Positions 51,605 through 59,505 of a stretch of DNA of 64,000 bases are shown piece by piece (positions within the stretch are counted from its first letter, which is position 1; every line of letters starts with the position of its first letter). A program made the position numbers and the translations under genes. Below the pieces are notes generated by a model that made no database searches, was not told the DNA's origin, and saw nothing but the letters and a program-made list of their open reading frames with translations. Origin of the DNA: Zhihengliuella sp. (GTDB lineage Bacteria; Actinomycetota; Actinomycetes; Actinomycetales; Micrococcaceae); assembly GCF_031178195.1 (NCBI RefSeq), contig NZ_JAPSJL010000005.1:62001-126000 (forward strand), given 5' to 3'.

Positions 51605-53100
51605 CCGTCGGGGCGGCCCCGTTCTGGCGGCGGTGGCCCGTGGCCCAGCAGGTCCTCGCGTCCATGCTGGTGATCGCGATCGTCACGCTCGGCATCGCCG
51701 GCGCGGCCTCCTACCTGGTGCACGTCGGCCAGCTCTACGCGCGGATCGACGACGACCTCACCCGCGAGGTCCAGGAGTTCGAGGCGCTCCACGCCTCCGG
51801 CATCAACCCGGAGAACGGCGAGCCGTTCACGTCCGCGGCCGACCTGATCTACCTGGCGATGCAGCGCACGTCCCCGGCCCGCAGCGAGGGCATGATCGCC
51901 CTGCACCCGGGCGGGATCCGCTGGAACGCCCCCGTGACCGTCGAGGTCCGCCTGGAGGAGGACCAGGAGCTGATCCAGCGCCTCCTCGGCTCGCCGATCC
52001 CGGAGCGGATCCGGCTCACCACGGAGGCAACGGGCACGACGACGTACCGCGTCGCCGTCGTGCCCGTGCAGCTCCAGGACGACCCGGCGCCGCTGCGGCT
52101 GGTCCTCGCCCGGGACATCGAGGCGGAGCTCGCCGAGCTGCGGCGCACGTACGTGGTGTTCTTCGGCGCCGGGCTGGTGGCGCTCGCGATCGCCGCCGTG
52201 GTGGCGTGGGCGCTGGTGCGCCGGCTCTTCCAGCCGCTGGAGGACCTCCGCCGCACGGCGCAGCGGATCACCGCCGGCGGCATCGGCGAGCGGATCGAGG
52301 TCACCGGCAGCGACGATCTCGCGGACCTCTCCCACACGTTCAACGAGATGCTGGACCGGCTGGAGTCGGTCCTGGAGTCCCAGCGGCGGCTGCTCGACGA
52401 CGTCGGACACGAGCTGCGGACCCCGATCACGATCGTGCACGGCCACCTCGAGCTCACGGACCCCGAGGACCCGGAGGACGTGCGCCAGACGCACGAGGTC
52501 GCGCTCGACGAACTGGACCGGATGTCGATGCTCGTGGAGGACCTCGTCACCCTCGCCACCTCGGACCGGGACGACTTCGTGCAGCCGCGCCCGGTGGACG
52601 TGGACCGGCTGCTGCTCGACGTCGTCGACAAGGCCCGGGCACTGGGCGACCGGCAGTGGCGGATCGCCGAGAACGTCGCCGCGACCGCCCCGCTGGACCA
52701 GCGGCGCGTCACGCAGGCCCTGCTGCAGCTCTGCCAGAACGCCATGAAGTTCTCCGCGCCCGGCTCCGAGGTGGCGCTCGGAGCGGAGCTCACGGTCCCC
52801 GGCGGGCACGCCCCGGACGCAGGCCGACCCGGCGGGGAGGGCAGCGAGCTCCGCCTCTGGGTGCGCGACCACGGCGTCGGCATCACCGAGGAGGACGCGG
52901 CCTCCATCTTCGAGCGCTTCACGCGCGGGGCGAACGGCTCGCGCGCCGAGGGCTCGGGCCTCGGCCTGACGATCGTCCGCGCCATCGCCGTCGGGCACGG
53001 CGGGCGCGTCAGCGTCTGCTCGACGCCGGGGCTCGGCTCGATCTTCGCCCTCCACCTGCCGGTGCCCGCTAGGCTCGAGTCAGTCGTGGAAGGACGGTAG
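51601..53100 (+). CDS. Sensor histidine kinase, HisKA type
   Basis: This 499-residue kinase has two membrane helices (about residues 17-40 and 180-205) with an extracytoplasmic domain between them, a HAMP domain, and the phosphoacceptor VGHELRTPI with His270. The HATPase region keeps QNAMKFS, VRDHGVGI and GSGLGLTIV. Start at 51601 overlaps the TPR stop as ATGA. It is followed directly by its response regulator. Confidence 0.92.
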   Translation: MTVGAAPFWRRWPVAQQVLASMLVIAIVTLGIAGAASYLVHVGQLYARIDDDLTREVQEFEALHASGINPENGEPFTSAADLIYLAMQRTSPARSEGMIALHPGGIRWNAPVTVEVRLEEDQELIQRLLGSPIPERIRLTTEATGTTTYRVAVVPVQLQDDPAPLRLVLARDIEAELAELRRTYVVFFGAGLVALAIAAVVAWALVRRLFQPLEDLRRTAQRITAGGIGERIEVTGSDDLADLSHTFNEMLDRLESVLESQRRLLDDVGHELRTPITIVHGHLELTDPEDPEDVRQTHEVALDELDRMSMLVEDLVTLATSDRDDFVQPRPVDVDRLLLDVVDKARALGDRQWRIAENVAATAPLDQRRVTQALLQLCQNAMKFSAPGSEVALGAELTVPGGHAPDAGRPGGEGSELRLWVRDHGVGITEEDAASIFERFTRGANGSRAEGSGLGLTIVRAIAVGHGGRVSVCSTPGLGSIFALHLPVPARLESVVEGR

Positions 53101-53778
53101 ATGAGTCGGATCCTGATCATCGAGGACGAGGTGCGCATCAGCTCGTTCGTCGCCAAGGGCCTGCGGTCGGCCGGGTTCCAGCCGACCGTCGCCGAGACGG
53201 GACGGGCGGGTCTGGACCTGGCCATGACCGGCGACTTCGAGCTCGTCCTGCTCGACGTCGGCCTGCCGGACCTGGACGGTTTCAGCGTCCTGCGCGAGGT
53301 CCGCCGCGGCCGCAACGACGTCCCGGTGATCATGCTGACCGCGCGCACGAGCATCGACGACACGCTGACCGGCCTCGAGGGCGGGGCGGACGACTACGTG
53401 CCCAAGCCCTTCCGGTTCGAGGAACTCGTGGCGCGCATCCGGCTGCGGCTGCGCTCCGACGCCAACGGCAGCGACCAGGAGACCCTCGAGCACGAGGGGC
53501 TGGTCCTTGACCTCCGCTCGCACACGGCCCGGGCCGACGGCGCACCGGTGGACCTCTCCGTGCGCGAGTTCGCCCTGGCCGAGGCCTTCCTGCGCAATCC
53601 AGGCCAGGTGCTCACGCGGGAGCAGCTGCTGGCCCGGGTGTGGGGCTACGACTTCGATCCCGGATCCAACGTGGTGGACGTCTACGTCCGGTACCTGCGC
53701 AACAAGCTCGGCAGCGAGCGCTTCCAGACCGTCCGGGGGCTCGGCTACCGGCTGGCGGTGCAGCACCCCGCCGGCTGA
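53101..53778 (+). CDS. OmpR-family response regulator
   Basis: This 225-residue regulator has a receiver domain (phospho-Asp D52 in LVLLDVGLPDLDG, Lys in YVPKPFRFEEL) and a winged-helix trans_reg_C domain (LSVREFALAEAFLRNPGQVLTREQL). Its ATG follows the kinase stop without a gap. It completes the TPR-kinase-regulator unit. Confidence 0.92.
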   Translation: MSRILIIEDEVRISSFVAKGLRSAGFQPTVAETGRAGLDLAMTGDFELVLLDVGLPDLDGFSVLREVRRGRNDVPVIMLTARTSIDDTLTGLEGGADDYVPKPFRFEELVARIRLRLRSDANGSDQETLEHEGLVLDLRSHTARADGAPVDLSVREFALAEAFLRNPGQVLTREQLLARVWGYDFDPGSNVVDVYVRYLRNKLGSERFQTVRGLGYRLAVQHPAG

Positions 53779-53860
53779 CCCGGCCCGGCCCCGCCTCGGC
53801 CGGGAGCAAGAGGGATCGAGTCGGCCGCGAGCGACCCGCCTCGGCCGGCTCATGCGTCGC

Positions 53861-54325
53861 TCAATCGTCCTCGCCGGCCCCGCCGTCGTCGTCGCCATCG
53901 TCGCTGTCGTCCGCGTCCTCGCCGGGGGCCGCGGGAGGCGCGGGGACCACGTCGTCGTCGTCATCGTCGTCGGTCTCCGCTGGCACGGGCGCCGTGGCCC
54001 CCGCACTGCTGCTCGGGACGGCGCTGGTGGGCGCGGCGCTGGTCGGCGCGGCGCTGCCGGCGCCCGCGCCTCCGGGTGCGGTGCTCGGCTCCGGGCTCGG
54101 TGCGGGGCTCTGCGCCGGCGAGGCGGAGGCCCCGGCCGGGGTCGTCGCGGCGCCGCTCGGCGCGGAGGGCAGCGTGGACTCATCCGGCGCCGCCGAGGAG
54201 TCGACCACGGTGATGCCGGGGCCCAGGTCCTTGGGCTCGGTGAAGGCGTGATCGGCGACCACCACCCCGGTCCCGAGGGCGATGAGGCCGACCGCCCCGG
54301 CGGTCACCCAGAGCCTGGTGTTCAT
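53861..54325 (-). CDS. Exported acidic low-complexity protein
   Basis: This 154-residue protein starts with a membrane helix or signal anchor (LWVTAGAVGLIALGTGVVVA) and then a Ser/Ala/Pro-rich and Asp-rich tail with an eight-residue poly-Asp run. No lipobox or cleavage site is convincing. The tail should be disordered and outside the cell. Function unknown; poly-Asp could bind calcium, which is a guess. Confidence 0.6.
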   Translation of the reverse strand: MNTRLWVTAGAVGLIALGTGVVVADHAFTEPKDLGPGITVVDSSAAPDESTLPSAPSGAATTPAGASASPAQSPAPSPEPSTAPGGAGAGSAAPTSAAPTSAVPSSSAGATAPVPAETDDDDDDDVVPAPPAAPGEDADDSDDGDDDGGAGEDD

Positions 54326-54416
54326 GCTGTGCTCGTCTCCGTCTCGCGCGTGCTGTCCGGCTCCCAGTGTGCCCGGCCCAGATGAGAGGACGAGGAGAGC
54401 CGGATGAGACCGGCCC

Positions 54417-55760
54417 TCAGGCGACCAGTCCGCTGCGCCGGGCGAGGGCCAGGAGGTCCTCGGCGGCCTGGAGCCGGCGGTACGCGGCGGGCTCCCACGT
54501 CTCGCGCGGCGCGCCGGGTACCCGCGCCCCGGCGACGAGGGAGACCGCCACCGCGGCGGCCCGGGCCCAGAGCCCCCGCCCGGTGGCGCCGTGGCGCGCG
54601 AGGTCGGCCCCGAATGCCGCCCCGAAGTGCGCCAGCGCCTCCTCGGTGTGCAGGTAGCGCTCGTCGACGCCGGGCAGGACCGCCAGGTGGCCGAGGAAGC
54701 ACGCGTAGTCGTCCACGCGGTGGCCGGGACCCAGCGAGTCGACGTCGAGCAGCCCGGAGATCCGCCCGCCGTCGATCAGCACGTTGGCCTCGTAGAAGTC
54801 GCCGTGGGAGGGCACGGTGCGGCCGGGGTCGGTGGTGTCGAGGACCGCCTGGATCCGCGCCTCCAGCTGGCGGAGGCGCTCGGCGGCCCCGGGCAGCGCC
54901 GTGCGCGCGGCGTGGGCGTAGCGGTCCAGCCGGTCGGACCAGGCCGGCCGGCGACCCAGCTCGAGCACCCCGTCCGGCAGGGCGTCCAGCAGGGAGACGA
55001 AGAGACCCGGATCCAGGCTCGTGCCGCCGTCGTGCATGATCTGCTGCGACAGCGGCCGCCCCGCGGCCTCGGTCAGGGCGAGGATCCCGGCCGGCCCTCC
55101 CTCCGCCTCGTCCGCCGTCACCGGGGGGTCGAGCAGCTGCGGGACGGGCAGCCGCGCCGCCCCGAGCAACCGGTGCCGGAGCAGCAGCTCGTCGGCGACC
55201 TCGGAGCGCACCACCTTGAGGTAGATCCGGCGCGAGGCATGGACGGGCCCGGGCGTCGTCAGCTCCGCGCGGAGCACGGCCCGGCGCAGCGGCCGGTAGG
55301 TGACGGTCTGCAGGCCGGTGAGCCGTTCGCCGCGGCCCCAGCGCGCCTGGACGAGCTCGGGGTCGCTCACGACGGACAGCCCGGGCAGGCGTGGATCGTG
55401 CGGGTGGTCCCAGACGCTCACCGTCAGCTCGCCCGCCGCCGCCTCGACGCCGGGGTACGACGACGCCGGCACCCGGACCTGCACGTACCGCCCGGCCGCG
55501 CCGTCGGGCCCTGGCGCGGCCGTCCGGTCGCCCACGGGGTCGGGCAGGCGCTCGGTGGTGAGCCCGACGAAGCCGCCGCCGAGATCGGCCGAGAGCTCGT
55601 AGAGCATGCTCACGCCGGCGCCCGGGCGGTGCTGGAGCTGGACCTGCCGCAGATGCCGCGGAGCGGTGCGGACGGCCCGCTCGATGCTGGGACGGACCAG
55701 CGCGACGAGGTCGGCGGCGGCGTCGGTCAGGAAGGCGACATGCTGCGCCTCCGGCCACAT
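54417..55760 (-). CDS. Aminoglycoside phosphotransferase (APH)-fold kinase
   Basis: This 447-residue protein has an N-terminal domain of about 150 residues and then an APH-like kinase: the catalytic loop SHGDFYEANVLI, the DFG-like LLDVDSLGPGHR, and an earlier KVVRSE. The closest general class is phosphotransferases of uncertain substrate (choline, homoserine, maltose or drugs). It is in one operon with the membrane protein that starts at 56804 (12 bases apart). No resistance role can be claimed. Confidence 0.75.
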   Translation of the reverse strand: MWPEAQHVAFLTDAAADLVALVRPSIERAVRTAPRHLRQVQLQHRPGAGVSMLYELSADLGGGFVGLTTERLPDPVGDRTAAPGPDGAAGRYVQVRVPASSYPGVEAAAGELTVSVWDHPHDPRLPGLSVVSDPELVQARWGRGERLTGLQTVTYRPLRRAVLRAELTTPGPVHASRRIYLKVVRSEVADELLLRHRLLGAARLPVPQLLDPPVTADEAEGGPAGILALTEAAGRPLSQQIMHDGGTSLDPGLFVSLLDALPDGVLELGRRPAWSDRLDRYAHAARTALPGAAERLRQLEARIQAVLDTTDPGRTVPSHGDFYEANVLIDGGRISGLLDVDSLGPGHRVDDYACFLGHLAVLPGVDERYLHTEEALAHFGAAFGADLARHGATGRGLWARAAAVAVSLVAGARVPGAPRETWEPAAYRRLQAAEDLLALARRSGLVA

Positions 55761-55772
55761 GGGGCTGGTCCG

Positions 55773-56804
55773 TTAGGCGCCGCGGCGACGCTGCAGGACG
55801 TCGTCGAGGTTGATCCGGGGCGTGGCGGACGGGGCCGACGACGCCGAGCCCGGCTGCACCGAACCCGGCCGTGCGGACGACGACTGCGCGGATGCCGGCT
55901 GCTCCGCGGTCCCGGCCTGGGCCGCCTGGGCGCGGGTGTCCGCGAGGATGCTGGTGACGAACTGGGCCCGGCGCTCCTCGGCGCGCGGCAGGGGTGCCGG
56001 CTCGGGGCGCTCGGCCTTGGCGGCCTTCACGTACGTGGGGGTGGGCACCTCGACCGGGGTCCAGGTGCGCGTGTCGGCGACCGGCCGGCCCGTCTGCTCC
56101 CCGGCCTTCTGACTGACGGCGACCCGACGGGCCTCCTCGCGCAGCTCCTGCACCGTGGGGGCCCGGTGCCCGGACTGGCCCGGCTGGCCGTCGAACAGCT
56201 CCCCGCCGCGGGTGCGGGCCGGCGCCTCGGCGGCCTCCTGCTCGCGCGCGACCTGCTCTTGGACGGCCTCCATGGCGTCGGCGTAGGTGCGGTTGATCCG
56301 CTCCAGGACGCGGCGGCGGCGGTCGCGGACGGCCAGCGTGCGGAGCCCGCCGACGGCCAGCACGCAGACTGCGAGGCCGGCGAGGGGGACGAGGCCGGAG
56401 ACCGCGCCGAAGAGCGCCACGACGCCGGTGACGACGAACAGCGCCAGCCCGGCCGCGCCGGCGAGCGCCACCGCGACGCGGCCCCAGCGCACGCGCAGCG
56501 GCGCGGCGGCGGCGGTCGTGGCCTCGGGGGCGGGTCGCAGTTCGCTCGCGTCTCGCTGACCAGTCGCGTTCATGGGGCTCCTCCCGGTACCGGGTGCGGA
56601 CTCGAGGTGCTGCCGATCCCAGCGGATCGGGGCGGCCTCGGCGTCGCTGGTGGGCGCGGCGTTCATCTGGCGGATCGCGGCCCGGCCGCCTGCGGGTCGC
56701 CTCTCGGCGGCTCCCTCGAAGCTGCGGACCACGGTGGACAGGAGCATCAACAGCAGCGTGATCGCTGCGACGAGGACCACCGAGCTCTCAATCCTCACAT
56801 CCAC
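55773..56804 (-). CDS. Actinobacterial membrane protein with disordered tail
   Basis: This 343-residue protein starts with GTG and has one membrane helix near the N-terminus (residues 7-25), then two further helices about residues 108-135 and 138-155, and then a long charged and Pro/Ser-rich region with VQELREEARRVAV and a C-terminal INLDDVLQRRRG. The C-terminal INLDDVL motif is a conserved short patch in related Micrococcales proteins. Function unknown. It lies between a GNAT gene and the APH-like gene, all on the minus strand. Confidence 0.65.
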   Translation of the reverse strand: MDVRIESSVVLVAAITLLLMLLSTVVRSFEGAAERRPAGGRAAIRQMNAAPTSDAEAAPIRWDRQHLESAPGTGRSPMNATGQRDASELRPAPEATTAAAAPLRVRWGRVAVALAGAAGLALFVVTGVVALFGAVSGLVPLAGLAVCVLAVGGLRTLAVRDRRRRVLERINRTYADAMEAVQEQVAREQEAAEAPARTRGGELFDGQPGQSGHRAPTVQELREEARRVAVSQKAGEQTGRPVADTRTWTPVEVPTPTYVKAAKAERPEPAPLPRAEERRAQFVTSILADTRAQAAQAGTAEQPASAQSSSARPGSVQPGSASSAPSATPRINLDDVLQRRRGA

Positions 56805-56870
56805 GTATCAGACGTTACGGCGTCGTCGGTGCGCCCCGTCGCATTGTCTCCGGTGTGTCCGCCGGATAAA

Positions 56871-57506
56871 TCACATGGTTGTGCTTTGGAGCCGTTCGAG
56901 GAAGCTCCCGGCGACGTCCTCCCGGGTCAGCGCGAAGGTCCGGTGGTCGGCCCACGCACCGTTGATGTGAAGGAAGCGCTCGCGCAGCCCCTCGTCCCGG
57001 AACGCCAGCTTCTCGACGACGCGCAGGCTGGCGGCGTTCTCCGGCCGGATGTTGATCTCCACGCGGTGCAGCCCCAGCGTGCCGAAGACGAAGTCACCGG
57101 CGAGCGCGACCGCCTGCGGCACCAGGCCGCGCCCGGCCTGCCCGGCGTCGATCCAGTAGCCGATGGAGCAGGACTTCGCCGCTCCCCAGGTGATGGTGGA
57201 GACGGTCACCTGGCCGGCGAGCACGGGCTCGGCCCCGGCGCCCGGCCGCACCGCGATCGCCCACGGCAGGCAGTGCCCGGCCCGCGCCTGCCGGTTCAGC
57301 GAGAAGACCATGTGCCGGAAGGTGGGGCGGGTCCCGCCGTCGGGGTCCGTGGCGTCCCAGGGACGCAGCCAGTCCTGGTTGCGCCGCCGCAGGTCCGCCC
57401 AGGCCGACGCGTCCGACCAGCGCAGCGGCCGGAGCACCAGATCGCCGTGCTCGAGCGTGGCCGGCCACCAGGCGACGGACGGCTCCCAGGGCCAGGTGCG
57501 TGACAT
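56871..57506 (-). CDS. GNAT-family N-acetyltransferase, RimJ-like
   Basis: This 211-residue protein has the GNAT fold: LRRRNQDWLRPWDATD, SIGYWIDAGQAGRGLVPQAVAL with the acetyl-CoA loop, HRVEINIRPENAASLRVVEKLAF and a C-terminal DHRTFALTRED. RimJ/RimL proteins acetylate the N-terminus of ribosomal proteins, though substrates vary. No obvious ribosome-binding site precedes the ATG. Confidence 0.88.
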   Translation of the reverse strand: MSRTWPWEPSVAWWPATLEHGDLVLRPLRWSDASAWADLRRRNQDWLRPWDATDPDGGTRPTFRHMVFSLNRQARAGHCLPWAIAVRPGAGAEPVLAGQVTVSTITWGAAKSCSIGYWIDAGQAGRGLVPQAVALAGDFVFGTLGLHRVEINIRPENAASLRVVEKLAFRDEGLRERFLHINGAWADHRTFALTREDVAGSFLERLQSTTM

Positions 57507-57653
57507 GGGCACGAGTGTAGCCGGGGCCCGGGCCTCCGGCGGCAGGGGACGACGGCGGCGTTCCCGCTCGCACCGCGGCCGTGCCGGCGGATACACCCCG
57601 TGATCGTGCCGGGACGCTCGCGGACCGCGGGTCGACGCCCGTAGGATGACGCC

Positions 57654-58295
57654 ATGTCGCATCCCACATCGTCCTACGCCAGCGGACTGCACGCCGAGGC
57701 GCTGGAGCGGAAGGCCGCGCTGCGGCGCGATCTGCGCGCCCGGCGCCGTGCCCTGGAACCGCACGTCCGGGAACGCGAGATGGCCGCGGTCATCGGCCAC
57801 CTCCGCGCGCTCGCCACCGCCGCGGGCGAGCGGCCCCGGGTGGCCGCGTACCTGCCGGTCGGCGCCGAGCCGGACGTGCGGCCCTACCTGGCGGAAGTCG
57901 CCCGCGCGGGCGGAAGCGTGGTGGTGCCCGTCTGCCTGCCGGAGTGGCGGCTCGCCTGGACCGAGTGGACCCCGGAGACGGAGCTGGTGCGCTCCGAGCG
58001 GGCGTGGGTGGACGAGCCGGAGGGCGAGCGCCACGGCCCCGAGGCGGTGGCGGCCGCCGATCTCCTGCTGGTCCCCGCGCAGGCCATCGACACCGCCGGC
58101 GGCCGGCTCGGCCAGGGCGGCGGCTACTACGACCGGTTCCTGGAGCAGCTGCGCGCGGACGGCGGCGGGCCGGAGGTCCTCGCGGTGGTCTACGAGCACG
58201 AGCTGCTCCCGGCCGGCGAGTTCCCGACGGAATCGACGGACCAGCCGGTCGACGGCGTCGTGACGGCCTCCGGCGTGCGCCGCTTCGGCCTGTAG
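57654..58295 (+). CDS. 5-formyltetrahydrofolate cyclo-ligase
   Basis: This 213-residue enzyme has the family signature RLGQGGGYYDR near residue 158 and the N-terminal LRRDLRARRRALEP. It converts 5-formyltetrahydrofolate to methenyl-THF with ATP. It is next to fmdB, 42 bases apart, as its counterpart is in mycobacteria. Start is 57654 as ATG. Confidence 0.92.
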   Translation: MSHPTSSYASGLHAEALERKAALRRDLRARRRALEPHVREREMAAVIGHLRALATAAGERPRVAAYLPVGAEPDVRPYLAEVARAGGSVVVPVCLPEWRLAWTEWTPETELVRSERAWVDEPEGERHGPEAVAAADLLLVPAQAIDTAGGRLGQGGGYYDRFLEQLRADGGGPEVLAVVYEHELLPAGEFPTESTDQPVDGVVTASGVRRFGL

Positions 58296-58300
58296 TAGAA

Positions 58301-58327
58301 TTGGCACTCGAACTAACCGAGTGCTAG
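58301..58327. promoter_or_regulatory. CIRCE-like heat-shock operator (HrcA binding site)
   Basis: TTGGCACTC at 58301-58309, nine bases, then GAGTGCTAG at 58319-58327. This is the CIRCE arrangement TTAGCACTC-N9-GAGTGCTAA with one change in each arm, and the changes are not even in the core GCACTC/GAGTGC. It sits ten bases before the start codon of the FmdB/Ruc-like gene. CIRCE is bound by the heat-shock repressor HrcA, so this gene is probably heat-shock controlled. Confidence 0.85.
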
Positions 58328-58337
58328 AAGGGTTCCG

Positions 58338-58661
58338 ATGCCGACATACGCATACGCCTGCAAGGACTGCGGCAACGAGTTTGAGATCTTCCAGTCGTTC
58401 ACCGACGATTCGCTGACCACCTGCACCGCCTGCGACGGGCGCCTGCGCAAGGTCTTCAACGTCGGCGGCGTGGTGTTCAAGGGCTCCGGCTTCTACCGGA
58501 ACGATTCCCGCGGCTCGGGCTCCGGCAGCCCGGCCTCGAGCGACTCGTCGTCCTCGGCCTCGTCCGCCGGGTCCAGCTCCGCCGGGTCCAGCTCCGCCGG
58601 CTCCAGCTCCGCCGGGTCGAGCTCCTCGAGCACGACCGCCCCGGCCGCGGCAGCCTCCTAG
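58338..58661 (+). CDS. FmdB-type zinc ribbon protein, Ruc-like redox chaperone
   Basis: This 107-residue protein has a zinc ribbon with Cys8, Cys11, Cys29 and Cys32 (ACKDCG and CTACDG) and a disordered tail of Ser/Ala/Gly repeats encoded by repeated GGGTCCAGCTCCGCC units. This pattern fits the mycobacterial protein Rv0991c (Ruc), a redox-regulated chaperone with zinc-binding Cys and a flexible tail, whose gene also follows 5-FTHF cyclo-ligase. A CIRCE-like operator just before it supports a stress role. AGAAGGG precedes the ATG. Confidence 0.85.
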   Translation: MPTYAYACKDCGNEFEIFQSFTDDSLTTCTACDGRLRKVFNVGGVVFKGSGFYRNDSRGSGSGSPASSDSSSSASSAGSSSAGSSSAGSSSAGSSSSSTTAPAAAAS

Positions 58662-58794
58662 GAGCCACCCGGGGGCCGACTCGTCCTCTCCACCAGCGAC
58701 TCGTCCTCCACAGCCCGCCAGCGCCTCGGGAGCCGTCCACAGTGATGTGGGCGGCTCCTTCCGCGTCCCGGCCCGTCCCGGTGGACTGGGCGGC

Positions 58795-59505
58795 ATGTTC
58801 GCAGCACCAGACCGCAGACCAACGGCTCGTCGGGACCGCCGCTACCGGCGCACGTGGCGGGACGTCAGCGCCCGCTACCGGCGGCCGTTCGCGGCGGGGA
58901 TGGCCGCCCTCGCCGTCGCCGCGTCGCTCGCGGCCGTGGCCCCGGAGCGGGCGCCGACGGTGGAGACGCTCGTCGCGGCACGGGAGATCGCGGCCGGGCA
59001 GACCATCGGGGCCGACGACGTCGAGCCGGTGCAGGTGGCGCGAGCCGCCCTGCCGCCGGGCCACGACCTCGCGGCCGGGGATGCCGTCGGCGAGCGGGCG
59101 GCCATCGGGATCGCGGCCGGGACCCCGCTGCACAGCGGGCTGTTCGTCGGGGAGCACCTGCTCACGGGGATGCCCCCGGGCACGGTCGCGGTGCCTCTGG
59201 AGCCGGCCAACACGGAGGTGCTGGGGCTGCTCTCCCCCGGCCTGCACGTGGACGTGGTCCTCAGCCAGGGCAACGGATACGAGCGGCCCGTGGAGTCCGC
59301 CCCGGTCGCCCGGAACGTCGCGGTTCTCTGGGTGCCCACGGAGGACGGGGCCGGCTGGATGGACGCCTCCACGGGCCCGGGCGGCCGGTCGACCGTGGTC
59401 GTCGCCGCCACGGCGGACGAGGCGGCGGAGCTGGCCAGCGCCGGCAGCCGCGGCAGCGTCCACTTCCTGCTGGTCAGCCCCAGTGCGGCGGGCGCTGCTC
59501 CTTGA
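58795..59505 (+). CDS. SAF-domain protein, CpaB/RcpC-like
   Basis: This 236-residue protein has an N-terminal membrane helix (residues 33-51) after a basic Arg-rich segment and then a SAF domain: VAAREIAAGQTIGADDVEPV and AIGIAAGTPL, with GMPPGTVAVPLEP and a C-terminal RcpC-like part. CpaB-type proteins shape pilus (Tad) assembly at the envelope. No other tad genes are near, so the role is uncertain. The ATG at 58795 is preferred to GTG 58747; the 3' end overlaps the convergent helicase gene by 32 bases. Confidence 0.75.
   Translation: MFAAPDRRPTARRDRRYRRTWRDVSARYRRPFAAGMAALAVAASLAAVAPERAPTVETLVAAREIAAGQTIGADDVEPVQVARAALPPGHDLAAGDAVGERAAIGIAAGTPLHSGLFVGEHLLTGMPPGTVAVPLEPANTEVLGLLSPGLHVDVVLSQGNGYERPVESAPVARNVAVLWVPTEDGAGWMDASTGPGGRSTVVVAATADEAAELASAGSRGSVHFLLVSPSAAGAAP

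Noticed and set aside
58560-58625. Tandem 15-base repeats that might look like an array
   Set aside because: They are coding repeats for the Ser/Ala/Gly tail of the FmdB-like protein; there are no spacers as in CRISPR.
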